Shown here in pieces: positions 19,594 through 30,600 of a DNA stretch of 64,000 bases. Location: assembly GCA_033782935.1 (NCBI GenBank), contig JAWQEG010000495.1, positions 397,001 to 461,000 of the forward strand. Reading direction: 5' to 3'. The notes under the pieces were generated by a model, which was given only the letters and a program-made list of their open reading frames with translations, did no database searches and was not told the DNA's origin. This DNA is from Petrolisthes cinctipes. Lineage: Eukaryota > Arthropoda > Malacostraca > Decapoda > Porcellanidae. Within the stretch, counting starts at the first letter, position 1. The number at the start of each line of letters is the position of its first letter. The position numbers and the translations under genes were made by a program.

Positions 19594-19684
19594 CTGCCAT
19601 CCATAATGAAATGTGCAGTCAAAATACAAATTCGTCTTAGTTATTAAGTATGCACTACATAGGGAAGGGTATAGAAGCAGCAAG

Positions 19685-19960
19685 CGGCAGGGAGGGTGGG
19701 AAATAGGTCCATGAGTGGGGAGGGAAAGGTAGGTGATTCAACACACACACATACACACACACACAGGAGGGAAATAGGTCCATGAGTGGGGAGGGAAAGG
19801 TAGCTGATTCAACACACACATACATGAGGGAAATAGGTCCATGAGTGGGGAGGGAAAGGTAGGTGATTGAACACACACACACACACACAGGAGGGAAATA
19901 GGTCCATGAGTGGGGAGGGAAAGGTAGGTGATTCAACACACAAACACACACAGAGTTCTT
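19685..19960. repeat. Four tandem units of about 60-65 bp
   Basis: Each unit has GGGAAATAGGTCCATGAGTG, GGGAGGGAAAGGTAG and a short CA run. Confidence 0.9.
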
Positions 19961-20226
19961 ATGGTCATTTTTGTTAAATTCGTTTGCACAATAATGATTA
20001 AGATTGTAATAAGGATTCATTTAGTATTCATTCACATTGCCCTTGTGTCCCGTTTTGACGCTGAACTGGGTATAGGGACATTTTATTTTTACCCTTGTTG
20101 CAGACTATGCTTTCTATACTTCATTCATTTTATATAGGATACACGAGCGCTCTAAAACCTACTGACTCTACTTCCCCCCTGACCAAGGCACATATTCGTG
20201 AATTCTATACGGGTATATGTCAGTGC

Positions 20227-20410
20227 TTGATTTGGTTAGGTTAGGTTAGGTTAGAATAGGTCCAGGTTAGGTTAGGTTAGGTTAGGTCCAGTTTAGGTTA
20301 GGTTAGGATAGGTCCAGTTTAGGTTAGGTTAGGTTAGGTCCAGTTTAGGTTAGGTTAGGTTAGGTCCAGTTTAGGTTAGGTTATGTTAGGTCAGGTCAGG
20401 TTAGGTTCCT
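20227..20410. repeat. Interstitial (TTAGG)n-like array
   Basis: GGTTAGGTTAGG tracts broken by GGTCCAGTTTA at regular 30-35 bp spacing. TTAGG is the ancestral arthropod telomere repeat; here it is interstitial and degenerate. Confidence 0.85.
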
Positions 20411-20609
20411 TCCAGGTAAGATAAGCTGGGAAAGAGAATGAAACTATTTCAAAGATTATCCCATGGTTGGTTTTATCGTTATAATCCAAATGTTATTCTC
20501 CTTCCAACAACCACCATTTTGGCCCAGCAGTAAGCGGTGATGCCACGTAGCCAGACTTCGCGAAAATACGGCCGGGACACTTGTACAGGCTAGTTCTAAA
20601 TAGGTTTAA

Positions 20610-20793
20610 GGGGGAAGTTTTGTGTTGGTAAATCTGGAGCAAACGAATCCTCCAAACTATTACAAGCAACAGAACACCATTATTTTTGCTCTTCTGGTCC
20701 TGTTTCCTGGCATACTTTGGAGGAATCGAGGCACTCCAATGTAAAAAAGAAAAGAAAAAAAGAAAAAAAGAAAAAAGAAAAAGAATTACCACC
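20610..20793 (+). mobile_element. TIR-D copy D3
   Basis: TTAA at 20606-20609 and 20794-20797; an A/G-rich expansion (AAAAGAAAAAAAG) near the right end. Confidence 0.85.
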
Positions 20794-21179
20794 TTAAAAC
20801 ATTCCCCAATACTATAGGAAACTTCTCTGAGAGTTTGGTGATAATATCTGGTATGGTCTAGGAGGAGAGATAGGTTCGGACATTTTCCAAAATCTAGGGC
20901 ACAAGTTCTGAGGTTCCACACCAGGACACAAAGCTTTCCAAAATCAGGGGCACACTTTGGATGAGGATGAGGAGGATACAAAGCAAAAGAGTGTAATAAT
21001 AATAATAATAATAATAATAATATGGGAAAATTAACTGAACCACGTAAGAAGTATTCAGCCAAACTCATTGTACCTTTCATGTTGCCTGACAGGACAGTTG
21101 GCCTCTAATCAAAAGGGTACAATAAACGGTGTTTCAATAAGTGAAAGTTAGATCATACACAATCAGCCATACAGACATA

Positions 21180-21350
21180 CACTCGCAATCCAAAATATGT
21201 ATCCAGGCTTGCTTCGAATAGCCTGATCGAGTATTAAGCGAACTCAAGTAAATATGAAACAGGATAAGCGTTGTAATTGGTTCACTAGTATGTCAAATGA
21301 TTGGAAACTTCAACAAGACCTGGATACAAATTTTGGATTGATTGCGAGTG
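21180..21350 (+). mobile_element. TIR-B copy B4
   Basis: Complete ends, TA at 21178-21179 and 21351-21352; a 4-bp duplication (GATTGATTGCG) near the right end. Confidence 0.87.
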
Positions 21351-21482
21351 TACAGTACGTAAGATAAGGAAGGAATATTTACAGTTGTGGATGCTATGTG
21401 ATACACCAGGACGATAACAGTAGAATCTAAGATCATCAGTTAGTTATTGCCATACTAACATTAGATAATTATACAATCTTAA

Positions 21483-21635
21483 AGGGGAAATTTTGTGTTG
21501 GTAAATCTGGAGCAACTGAATCCTCCAAACAATTCCAAGCAACAAAACACCATTATTTTAGCTCTTCTGGTCCTGTTTCTTAGCATACTTTGGAGGAATC
21601 AAGGCACTCCAATGTACCAAAAAAGAATTACCACC
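21483..21635 (+). mobile_element. TIR-D copy D4
   Basis: TTAA at 21479-21482 and 21636-21639; the second one also starts element M4. Confidence 0.87.
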
Positions 21636-21639
21636 TTAA

Positions 21640-21902
21640 GGGGGTGTGGGAATAGGGGGACAGGCTTGGGTGTGGACTGGGGGAGTGAGGGAGTAGGGGA
21701 CAGGCTTGGGGGTGCGAGAGTAGGGGACAGGCTTGGGGGGTGCGGGAGTAGGGGACAGGCTTGGGGGGTGTGGGAGCAGGGGGAAAGGCTTGAGGGGTAA
21801 GGTTAGGGGTGTGTGGGAATAGGGGACAGGCTTTCTACCCACCCCAAGCCTGTCCCCCTATTCCCAACCCACCCCAAGCCTGTCCCCTACTGCCGCACCC
21901 CC
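21640..21902. mobile_element. TIR-M foldback element M4
   Basis: TTAA at 21636-21639 (shared with D4) and 21903-21906; five G-rich units in the left arm and two in the right. The right edge is about 50 bp from IR exon 4. Confidence 0.87.
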
Positions 21903-21953
21903 TTAAGGCTATCAGTTATCTAACATTTATTTCAAACTGATAAAAGGTGATAC

Positions 21954-22104
21954 CTGGCTGAGGTTCTATGTATTGGAGAGTGAAGTTAAAGAGCCCTGCT
22001 AAGGCTCTCACAACCTGGACGTCTAGGCCAAAGTAGCGATCTTCCTGTCCCTCTGCCAACTTGTTCCTCAGCATTACGTTAGGCGGAATGTTGAACACCA
22101 CTAA
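21954..22104 (-). CDS. IR exon 4: S1, first half
   Basis: This exon encodes residues 265-314 plus the first base of codon 315. It begins after TTCTAG and ends CAGCCAG followed by GTATCA (phase 1). The sequence VVFNIPPNVMLRN followed by YFGLDVQVVRALAGLFNF is the hallmark of ligand-binding half S1 in IRs and iGluRs: a PP-x-V strand, then G-x-D/E-x-x-V-x-x-L-A-x-x-L-N-F. A glycosylation sequon (NFT) sits at residue 304. The following EPQPG matches the family's conserved P-x-x-G turn. A GC-rich foldback element lies only 51 bp from the donor, inside the intron. Confidence 0.95.
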
Positions 22105-22259
22105 CTAGAATTGGATTAAGGGAAAGCAAAAGAGTGTAAAATTAATATGGGAAAATTAACTGAACCACGTAAGAAGTATTCAGCCAAACTCAGTTATACC
22201 TTTCATGTTACCTGACAGGACATCAGTTGGCCTCTAATCAAAAGGGTACAATAAACGGT

Positions 22260-22432
22260 GTTTCAATAAGTGAAAGTTTTTTGTGGTCAATTTGGAGTCA
22301 ATGTAGGCTACCAAACCCAGCAATAAAACACATCCCTTGTATAATTCCCTATGGAGGGATTCTGTTCCCAGGCATAGTTTGGAGGAATCAGTAGCCTTCA
22401 GATTTCCCATAAAATGTTACACCACTTAATTA
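22260..22432. mobile_element. Diverged TIR-D-like remnant
   Basis: TAGTTTGGAGGAATCAGTAG and TACACCACTTAA recall TIR-D; the left end is degenerate. Confidence 0.45.
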
Positions 22433-22674
22433 ACACAAACCCTTCACTACAACGAACTAACTCGTGATGCATCAATATAGAATAAATGCAGTCATTACTC
22501 ATGGTGCAAGTAAGTCAGTGTCAGGAGCTTTAATATGTTTCCTCTCATGGTGCAAGTAAGTTAGTGTCAGTAGCTGTAATATGTTTCCTTGTATTGCACA
22601 AAATCACGTTTTTTTGCTGTTTTTGTGGTGCTGTGATGGCACATAAAGTTTCATGTCTATGCGTAATATACGTA

Positions 22675-22950
22675 CAGTTGCCCAAGAAAAGCCTGCAACC
22701 AAATTTGGTGGTGTGTGGCAATATCTGGCAGCTGCTCCAAAGTAAACACTGGTATTTTATCAATGGATCACTCAGAACCTATAACCTTTGTATGGATGGA
22801 TGTTATTGGCTTCAGGTAATTACATTCATCTTTACAACAGTTATAGGTTCTGAGTGATCCAATGATAAAATACCAGTGTTTACTTTGCAGCAGCTGCCAG
22901 ATATTTCCACGCACCAGCAAATTTGGTTGCAGTCTTTTCTTGGCTAACTG
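22675..22950. mobile_element. TIR-N MITE, near-perfect hairpin
   Basis: Arms of about 120 bp (CAGTTGCCCAAGAAAAGCCT; GTAAACACTGGTATTTTATC; CACTCAGAACCTATAAC) are inverted around 22790-22830. TA at 22673-22674 and 22951-22952. Confidence 0.87.
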
Positions 22951-23302
22951 TACAGCAGTGTGTTCTAAATGGGATGATGAGTGTTAGTGTTTCTAAGACT
23001 ATGATTGATATGATAATAGTTCCCACTATGTCTTGATAAAAAAGTAATTATTAATAATACACACATTAATTACATATATGGTATTGAATATATTCATTAT
23101 ATATAATTATCAACATTAGATAACTAGCATGTGGTCCTCTGTACCAAAAAGAGATCCAGTTGACGAAGAGCTACTTTTCTCGTATATATATATACCGAAC
23201 GCTAGACCACAGAAACTGCAGCCGCACACTCTACCACTGTGATAGCCAGAGGCTAAATTATTACAAAATAAATATAACACTTTAAGTTCCATATGAACTC
23301 AC

Positions 23303-23581
23303 CGATATAATGGTACCCTTCAAGTCTCTTGTCTTCTCCGGGAACACCGTACTCTGCTGATTGACTGAGGTGATGTTGTGTGGTAGGATGTACTGACCCA
23401 TCACCTTATGTCTCAGAGAATTATTATTCTTGGAGGGAGAACCATCAGTGATGTGAATATCAGGGTAGATCTTGCTGCTGTATAGAACTGAGTTGCTCTG
23501 GTACGACAAGACACGTTCCAGAATTCGGTGGTTGTATAGGAGGTTATGGAGCACCTCGTAATGCCCGCTGTCATCCTCTGT
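23303..23581 (-). CDS. IR exon 3: N-terminal region leading into the ligand-binding domain
   Basis: This exon encodes residues 172-264. It starts after TTTACCAG (TEDDSGHYEVL) and ends at ATATCG followed by GTGAGT, phase 0 at both ends. It contains potential N-glycosylation sites (for example HNITS) and the segment LERVLSYQSNSVLYSS, consistent with the extracellular part of an IR before S1. The last residues (LKGTIIS) run straight into the S1 start of exon 4, where family members typically have a G-x-x-L/V-x-V strand. Confidence 0.82.
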
Positions 23582-23599
23582 CTGGTAAACGAAAATAGA

Positions 23600-25440
23600 G
23601 CGTTAGCTAGTGTCAGAAAAAAATGTATTAGTAATTAATGTATTGTAACGTCACCTCAGCTGCCTGGCGGCTTTCTTGCCCTGTGTTGAATCTAGGTATA
23701 CAGTTATACAGGATGTCACAGATCAGTTGTATTTTTCTCAGTTCACATTTCTTTGACCAACACAGTACTGGATATGAAAAGTTAACCATAAGGAATTACA
23801 GTAATTTATTCTTACAGTTGTTCTCTGTCAAAACTCAAACACATTGTGGCTTATTTAATAAGTCTCTGACCCCAACCAATCAGATGAGTACCCTGGTGTA
23901 TCACCTAAACATATACACAAAAGACAGTGTTAACCTTAACTTAATCCACCGCATTAACACCAACAGCTTTAAAGTAGTTAATCCACTTGTTAACCTCTTT
24001 AACCACTTAGCCACGGGTCTATCTACCATGGCAGCTCTGTCTTGCGGGCCTTTCTCCCGCACTCGTGGTCACTAATGTAAACAACACATTTTACAGCTAA
24101 TAGCCACTCACGCTACATAAATTAATGCTACAGAATATTGGAGTACAAACCTTTAGCTGTTTCCTCATGTACTTGTGAAGACTAAATGGACATCTGTAGG
24201 ATGGGTAGCCACCTCAGAATGACAGCAACTCAAAATTCACTTTTACACTCTATTTACATATCAAAGTACGTTTTCACACTGATTTCGTTATAAAACATGT
24301 CAGAAGCACATTTTTCAACACAATAATATAAAATATAATGTCACTGTCGTTTTTATGTATGTATATGGTAATTACAGGAAAAAGGGGAACTCTGGAAAAA
24401 CATTCTTCCACCCTCACTGCTACAGCCACAGTAGTTTAACACTGGCAGGAAGTGGGTGGCTGGACTATGGCTGCTCTCTACAAACCCAACATAAGTGTTA
24501 TCACCCGAGACACCCATGTTATGGGGCGCATAATTAAAACTGCGTTGTCGAGAATTCTCGTCACTCGCAGTCCTCCACACTTGTTTCTGGTGACGAGATT
24601 TGAGGGAGACTAACCCATTCAGCGTAGTTGATCCTCAACCTTGGCAATGGTTTATAGTCTCCAACGACTGTTTTAGTTTGATAACAATCGATCAATCAAT
24701 CAATCAATCAATTTTTCCAAATTTCGAATGCATGGTGACAATTGTTGCCCGTACAGGTAATTCTATTTAAATATTTTTAAGTTACGTAGTTTGATGTTCG
24801 GTATAGACTTTCACTTATCATCCAATGTGGTAATATTCTAGTTGTATACCATTAAGTTAGGGTCAGAGTAGCCCAAGTCCTCCCACTGTCGAAATTTATG
24901 TTTCTGTCTACAGCAGAGAACATTTTCACCCTCTCTTTCATCCCTGGTCAACAATAAACATAAAGACATTCATCTTTCCATTTAGATGGTGCCAGCCCTG
25001 AACCATGTTAATGTACAAAAGAGTTACATTGATAAAACCACTGAATAGGCTGACCAAGCACATCAGTTTGTGCTGTGAGGGGTAAGAGCTTCCCCAGATT
25101 TTTTTAAAGCTATACTCTAGTGTACTTGATCTTCGGGGTAGCAAATCAGCAACCTAATTCAGATGCAGATATTAGATTAATGATATCGATATCGTAAAAA
25201 ACTAAGAGCATTTCAAATAGAACAGCTTCAAGTGTACGTTGGGGTTATGCCTAGGTCTCTCCCAAATAGACCGTATTATCGACGTCTGATCTGACCAATC
25301 GTGAAGATGATATAGATAGTGATGGCCCTGCCCACAATGGTACCTGATCTTTACCCATCCAATAATGGGTAGTGAAGTAAAAGGCCAACTTGTTGCCAAC
25401 GATATTGTGGCATGCACCGATTAGAGATCGATATACTGTG
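23600..25440. other. IR intron 2, mostly featureless
   Basis: AT-rich; a short (TCAA)n run at 24688-24711. No conserved coding segment recognised on either strand, and short ORFs look random. Confidence 0.6.
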
Positions 25441-25445
25441 AAGTA

Positions 25446-25657
25446 CAGCCACAATCAAATATCCACCGACACTTTCCTTCCATCGTGCAAATAAATCAGT
25501 ATCATATCAAAATATAATCATACAACAACACCTTACGTCAACTCAACCACCTCAATTATTATTATGAGGTGCTGCAAAATCATACACGTGTTGTTCTTTA
25601 TTACCAAGATATTATTACGATGGAAGGAAAGTGTTGGTGGATATTTGATCGTGGCTG
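25446..25657. mobile_element. TIR-L MITE copy L1
   Basis: Ends CAGCCACAATCAAATATCC and its inverse, TA at 25444-25445 and 25658-25659; inner arms CACTTTCCTTCCATCGT pair. One AGGTGCTGCAAAATCATACA unit. Confidence 0.87.
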
Positions 25658-25818
25658 TACCTACCGTGCTTATATAATTCCATATTTAGAATTTAATCTT
25701 GCGTGACATTAATAAACTTGGTTTTGCGTCCTCACTGGGTCCCATCCACGCAGCAAAACAAAAGAATTAATTTAACCTAATGCCCATAAACCATGAAGTC
25801 ACCAGCTGACGCACTCAC

Positions 25819-26070
25819 CTTGACGATACCAACGAGGTGATCTGTCTTCCTGCCCTTGGTGGTAAGAGAGAGTGCTTCCAGCTGATCTCTCTTCAGTCCT
25901 ACTATCACCCATCGGCCCCTGTAGTCCCAGTGGTCGTGAGGGGCTTTAGATGCTTGATGGAGAAGAGGGGTTGGGTCGGCAAGGAGGAGGATATAGGCTC
26001 GACACAATCCACCCCAGTTCCAAACCACACCCTCCAACCCTGAGTCGGCCCAACCACCAACTTCAACCAC
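25819..26070 (-). CDS. IR exon 2: extracellular N-terminal region
   Basis: This exon encodes residues 88-171. The acceptor is CGCCTTAG before GTGGTTGAA; the donor is GTCAAG followed by GTGAGT. Phase is 0 at both ends. The pattern CRAYILLLADPTPLL followed by RGRWVIVGL matches the divergent N-terminal part of decapod IRs, where a central hydrophobic strand is followed by a W-V-V-G motif. Sequence conservation here is low in the family, so the assignment rests mainly on the continuous frame and correct splice signals between better-conserved exons. The intron separating it from exon 1 is 3.8 kb and full of inverted-repeat elements and Jockey fragments. Confidence 0.8.
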
Positions 26071-26079
26071 CTAAGGCGA

Positions 26080-27535
26080 AATTACACACATTATATATGA
26101 TCTGGATATATGATATGTATTTTTGTCAAAACTTCAACTTTTCTCTCTAAAACAGAGTTGTATATAAGTCTGTATTTTTTAGTATCATGCTTAAACAATG
26201 CGTTGCACAGCAAAACTAAATACATATTCGGAATCAGCACACACATGAGCATCTTCGTAGCATATTTCTAGTACATCTGCACTACCCACTCAACATTTTC
26301 TCTACCACCAGTAGGAGTCTCTATATGTTAGTTGTGAAATCTGAAAGTTAACGGAAAATTTCTTTTTCGCTACGATCGTAACAATAACACAACATCACTG
26401 CAAAATGCAGTCGTGTCGCGTTCAGGGACTCACTCCTCAAACGTTTGCATCAGTTGGACAAAAGATCTGCATGTCTTAAAGGCATAAAGTTGCACAGAAC
26501 AAAATGTGGCAGGCTGCTTCGGTCGAAAGAATTTTCTCTCAAATGAATGTAGTACACTCAATTTAAAGCTTAGAAACCACTTGAATGTTCGGAGTGTGGA
26601 AGCACTGTGTTGCAGATAAAGTATGGACTCAAGCTTCAGTCACGAACATGTGTGAACTTTGAACCTACAAGTGGAATGATAAAGAATTCCAATGCAAAGG
26701 ACACAACCACAAATGAAGCGGGCGAATTGGTAACCCTAGAGGAAGACTAATAAAGAAGTAGATGTTGTCTGCTGGATGCCTGTAGTCTTCACATACCTCG
26801 GTAAGTTGAAAGGAAAACATATTCATTTCTTAAAACATCTTGGAGGAAATTTGTGGGACCCTGTGAATATTTTGTGTGTTGGAATCTGTGGGAAAATTTA
26901 TATAGATACGTGGGAATTCCTTGTGGCAAAAGTGGCAACACTGCTCAAAGAGTGACGAATCCGACTCCGACAGAGGCTGAGTCCGACGTCCGACTTCTCA
27001 GTTACCCAGCAATAATGAGAGGGAGAGCAAGCACCACGCTCTCTCTCTGTTTTGCTGCTTGTATGAGAATGTATGCTCGTATGACTGTACACACGAGAAC
27101 ATAAAACACATGAAGTATGGTTATTAATGGCACTGTATTAAGGCACTGAACACTGTCACTTATCACTGCAGAACTGTAGATCACTGTAGGCACTATAAAC
27201 ACTCACAGAATAGTGGAAGAAGCAGTGTTAATCCCGGTAGAATACAGTGAGTCACTTGGTAGAGGACTTAATCTCCCCTTAATGGCGTCCTGAAGGAGTC
27301 ACACACGATTATCACTTTATTTCACTCGCATTTTACGCCACTACTTCACTGCCATGTGGGTTGTTAATGTATAGCATAAGGTTCTGTAAAACACATATGT
27401 TCTTTCTGACGTATATTTAAGCACGGAAACACAGGATATATAGGCAGAGTAACCATGTAATAGTAACATGTAAAGTTTGTGTACCTCGTTCTGTCTAGTC
27501 GTGAATGTAACTCTGTCGTTGTTGTCTACTGCGCG
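26080..27535. other. IR intron 1, no recognised feature
   Basis: No repeats or coding segments identified apart from short simple runs. Confidence 0.55.
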
Positions 27536-27539
27536 TGTA

Positions 27540-27778
27540 CAGTCGGGGTCAATAATAATCATCCATATATGGGTAACTCGGGTAAGAGTTTGACAGTTTC
27601 CCTCTGTTCCTTAGCTGATTAACTTTCCAATAAATAGGGTAAGTACCATCTATTAATTTACAACAAGCAGCTACGCACTACTTAAAACGATTACATTATA
27701 ATTATGTGAACGTGAAAATATTAGATGACATATTGTCTGAGTTACCCATATGTGGATGATTATTATTGACTCCGACTG
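27540..27778. mobile_element. TIR-K MITE copy K1
   Basis: Ends CAGTCGGGGTCAATAATAAT and GATTATTATTGACTCCGACTG, TA at 27538-27539 and 27779-27780; a single CAAGCAGCTACGCACTACTT unit. Confidence 0.87.
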
Positions 27779-27854
27779 TATGTTTACGATACCAGGACTT
27801 GGGTACCTGCTATCAACGGTTATGTAATTCCCTACTAGTTATGTGTATGTTATT

Positions 27855-28520
27855 GTAGGCAAGTGTTGTGTACTATAAAAAAATAGCTGTCATGTGTAAA
27901 ATTCAATAACCCACAATATGGACACCTTTATTTGAAGCCTGAGATAGTAGTGAGAATTGTCATCAGTTGAAGGGTCACCAGAATGAGTGTCTGATACAGT
28001 TATTGTAGGCAAGTGTTGTGTACTAGTAGACATGTGTAAAATTCAATAACCCACAATATGGACACCTTTAGTTGAAGCCTGAGAATTGTCATCAGTTGAA
28101 GGGTCACCAGAATCAATACAAAAGAATACAAAGGACATTCAAACAGCAACACACCTACTGGTCCTTACGAGACTGCTCGATTTTGCTATTCTATCTAACC
28201 TACAAGAGTGAGGGAAAGTATAGCAAAGAAGAAGGCTCCTCCCCAATGCCTGATATACAGTTTCCAAGACAGAGAAGTTATTATGTAGTGAAACCGGAGA
28301 AACGTTTTCACTAGAGTAAGAAGCAGCTGTTTCTTCAGAGAGTTGAGAGGTGCTGCAACCGATTTAGTTGTTGTCAACTTGGAATGATGAGGTCGAAGGG
28401 AGGAGGCGTATGTCCTAACACCACCATCCTTCTGTCGCCTGAAGTTGAGTTGCCGTCTGTCACTACCAATGCTGATGAATTGTGTGTTAGCCAAGTGGAG
28501 TATATCCTGCTCGAGGAGGT
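27855..28520 (-). pseudogene. Jockey-like ORF1 fragment, first part
   Basis: It matches 42840-43170 (AAGCCTGAGAATTGTCATCA, GCTTCTTCAGAGAGTTGAGA). On the minus strand it reads LLEQDILHLANT and LNFRRQKDGGVRTYASSL. A local duplication of about 150 bp lies at 27855-28130. It is interrupted by TIR-A at 28522. Confidence 0.7.
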
Positions 28521-28521
28521 A

Positions 28522-28703
28522 AACTCGTGATACGTAATTTCTGACCAGAGACGAACGGCAGGCACCACACACACACACACATACACATACCCAGCATTCG
28601 AACTCAGCCTCTATAGGTGTACTGGGTGGGGAAATGAACAATACCAGGCGATTCGAAGCTTTCTGCTCCCCACACTCTGGTCAGAAATTATGTATCACGA
28701 GTG
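28522..28703 (+). mobile_element. TIR-A copy A4 in Jockey ORF1
   Basis: TA at 28520-28521 and 28704-28705; the first base of the left end is mutated (AACTCGTGATAC). It is inserted at the same ORF1 dinucleotide as TIR-P at 43172. Confidence 0.88.
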
Positions 28704-28705
28704 TA

Positions 28706-29160
28706 CATCTTACATTGACGAGAAGGTAAGGGGTGAGCATCCCTGCAGTAAGAGCAGTAACTCTCTGACTGACACTCAGACTTACTATGTGACTTGATAG
28801 TGTCCAACCAGTAACAAAGATGAAATCCAGTAAAATTGTGATCATCCTCACTTTCCATGGCTCGCATATCCCAGATCGCATTAATTAAGGAGGGAATTCG
28901 GTGTTGGTAAATTTGGAGCAACTGAATCCTCCAAACTATTCCAAGCAACAACAGAACACCATTATTTTTGCTCACCTGGTCTTGTTTCCTGGCATACTTT
29001 GGAGGAATCAAGACACTCCAATGTAACAAAAACGAATTACCACCTTAACATCAACCCTACCGTAACTCTTTAGAGGTGAAGCCTTATGTTGAGCTTCATT
29101 TACAGTGTTTGTGTTGTTATGAGTTTGGTCATGTGAGGAAGAACTGTGTCCAACTGTACT
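28706..29160. pseudogene. Jockey-like ORF1 fragments in both orientations
   Basis: 28706-28795 encodes the zinc-knuckle end (SECQSESYCSYCRDAH) on the minus strand. 28800-28882 and 29049-29155 encode RIEVKPFVERP-type sequence and CCYEFGHVRKNC on the plus strand, so an inversion junction lies near 28798. TIR-D copy D5 splits the plus-strand part. Confidence 0.65.
28889..29044 (+). mobile_element. TIR-D copy D5
   Basis: TTAA at 28885-28888 and 29045-29048. Confidence 0.87.
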
Positions 29161-29208
29161 AATAAGGGATGTGTTTCGTGGCATAGTTTGGAGATGCCCC
29201 CAATGGTA

Positions 29209-29524
29209 CAGTTGGACACATGAATGGGTGGTACAGCCCAGGTGAAAGATAGTTGTCCCATTTGAGTAACCAGTGTCTATTATCAGGTACTTACTTTTTA
29301 TTACCATCCTCAATACTGACTTCTGCCCCTCCTAATTACCAACCTAACCTGACCCAACCTAACCTAACCTAACTAGTGTCTATTATGAGGTAGTTGCTTT
29401 TTATTACCATCCTCAATACTGACTGCTGCCCCTGATGTCTCCTATTTGGCACTAAGGAACTTGATATTGGCAGAAATTGACCATCTTTCACTTGGGATGT
29501 ACCACCCATTCATGTGTCCAACTG
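29209..29524 (+). mobile_element. TIR-C copy C3
   Basis: TA at 29207-29208 and 29525-29526; one (CCTAA)n-bearing internal unit (29342-29373). A CTAATAATGGATGTGTT-type sequence is present on both outer sides. Confidence 0.85.
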
Positions 29525-29889
29525 TACTAATAATGGATGTGTTCCGTGGCACAGTTTGCAGGAATCACAAACCTTCCAATTCACCAACAAGAGAACCTCC
29601 CCTTAATTAAACCCACTTGGGGGTACACAGTAGTGACATATATTAGGAGTGTGTGTCAAATAAACTGTGCCAAAATGTCATATTGATCCATCTGTTTGTT
29701 TAGAAGATATCTGCGAAAAACGATGCATCATTAGGGTCTGAAATTGATAGTAGATGTGCTCAAACTACTAGTAGAACATGACTAATTTAAATATACCTTG
29801 AGAGGCATGATAAGAAGTAAATATTTATTGCAAAATCTACTCATAATGATAATTAACCTTGCTAATGTAATGGTATAGCAATTAATTAC

Positions 29890-30150
29890 CTGCTTAACGT
29901 TAGGGAAGGTAGTGACAATGGCTACCACACTGGAGCCTTTCATTGCAGCATCCCACATCACTACCAGCAGACAGTCACTCAGTTCATGGGTCACCACACT
30001 CTTCACCAGGGTGGCCAAGGCAGCATCGTTGGCTTGGGTGATGTGGGATTGGGCTATTAACAGTTGGAATACTGTTAAGAGCAATGCCAGGCAAGAAACA
30101 ATCTGCCTCGTGTATTTAGGATGACTGTGTACTCCTTCTGACAGCATCAT
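29890..30150 (-). CDS. IR exon 1: start codon, signal segment, N-terminal region
   Basis: This exon encodes residues 1-87. The first of two adjacent ATGs (30150) has A at -3. A hydrophobic run around residues 17-35 (IVSCLALLLTVFQLLIAQS) fits a signal peptide, with cleavage plausible near residue 40. The stretch DCLLVVMWDAA is typical of the poorly conserved extracellular N-terminus of decapod IRs. The exon ends AAGCAG followed by GTAATT (phase 0). Just upstream the transcript strand reads TATATTCAG, a possible acceptor for a 5' UTR exon, so transcription may start further away. An upstream in-frame start is not excluded, but no signal-like sequence supports one. Confidence 0.85.
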
Positions 30151-30600
30151 TCTGAATATACTAAAAAAATTGTTAATATTTTATCCTTTTTAGGGCTTAA
30201 AATTTATGCAAAAATTTTAGAGGAGGACATTTTATTCTAATCTGGTCTGAGAGCTGTTGTCATACAAGCAGATTTTCCTCCAGTCATTATGTTTTGGCTG
30301 GTATAATATTAAATTACATTGATAACTTTACTTTCATGCACTTACATTATTACTGCATTTTACATTAATAGAATAATGAAAATCACTCAGAAAAGTCTAG
30401 GCTCCACAAACACAAACGAGTTTTTTGTGGCTTAACAAAGTATAAAGGTTTCTTAACTTAATTAATGTAGTTTATTATGATGATCGTTTTCCTGCACTGA
30501 AATAACCTACTTCAGAGTTGATGAATGACCGTTTTGAGGAACAAACGAAGAGTGTTTAAGTCATGGAGAACGACATGTTTTCTGTGCAGTGTTAATCAAT
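30151..30600. other. Region upstream of the IR start codon
   Basis: AT-rich; would hold the IR 5' UTR or promoter. No TATA box, initiator or repeat could be assigned with confidence. Confidence 0.4.

Larger units (their letters stand above)
505..30150 (-). other. Ionotropic receptor (IR) gene, 11 exons, complete frame
   Basis: Exons in transcript order: 30150-29890, 26070-25819, 23581-23303, 22104-21954, 19593-19436, 9519-9368, 6233-6128, 4360-4160, 2323-2165, 1647-1504, 723-505. Every internal junction is AG/GT and every phase matches; the sum is 2082 nt, 693 residues plus a stop. The domain order is signal segment (about residues 17-35), divergent N-terminal region (to about 264), S1 (265-367), M1 (389-411), pore region (427-440), M3 (454-481), S2 (about 482-621) and M4 (666-684). 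This is the layout of the arthropod IR branch of ionotropic glutamate receptors, which form chemosensory cation channels in the dendrite membrane of sensory neurons, usually with a co-receptor. The length is too short for IR25a or IR8a co-receptors, so a tuning-type, lineage-specific IR is inferred. Its ligand is unknown. The gene is seen directly; splicing and expression are inferred. Confidence 0.93.

Noticed and set aside
20227..20410. True telomere
   Set aside because: Degenerate, short, interstitial and inside a gene intron.
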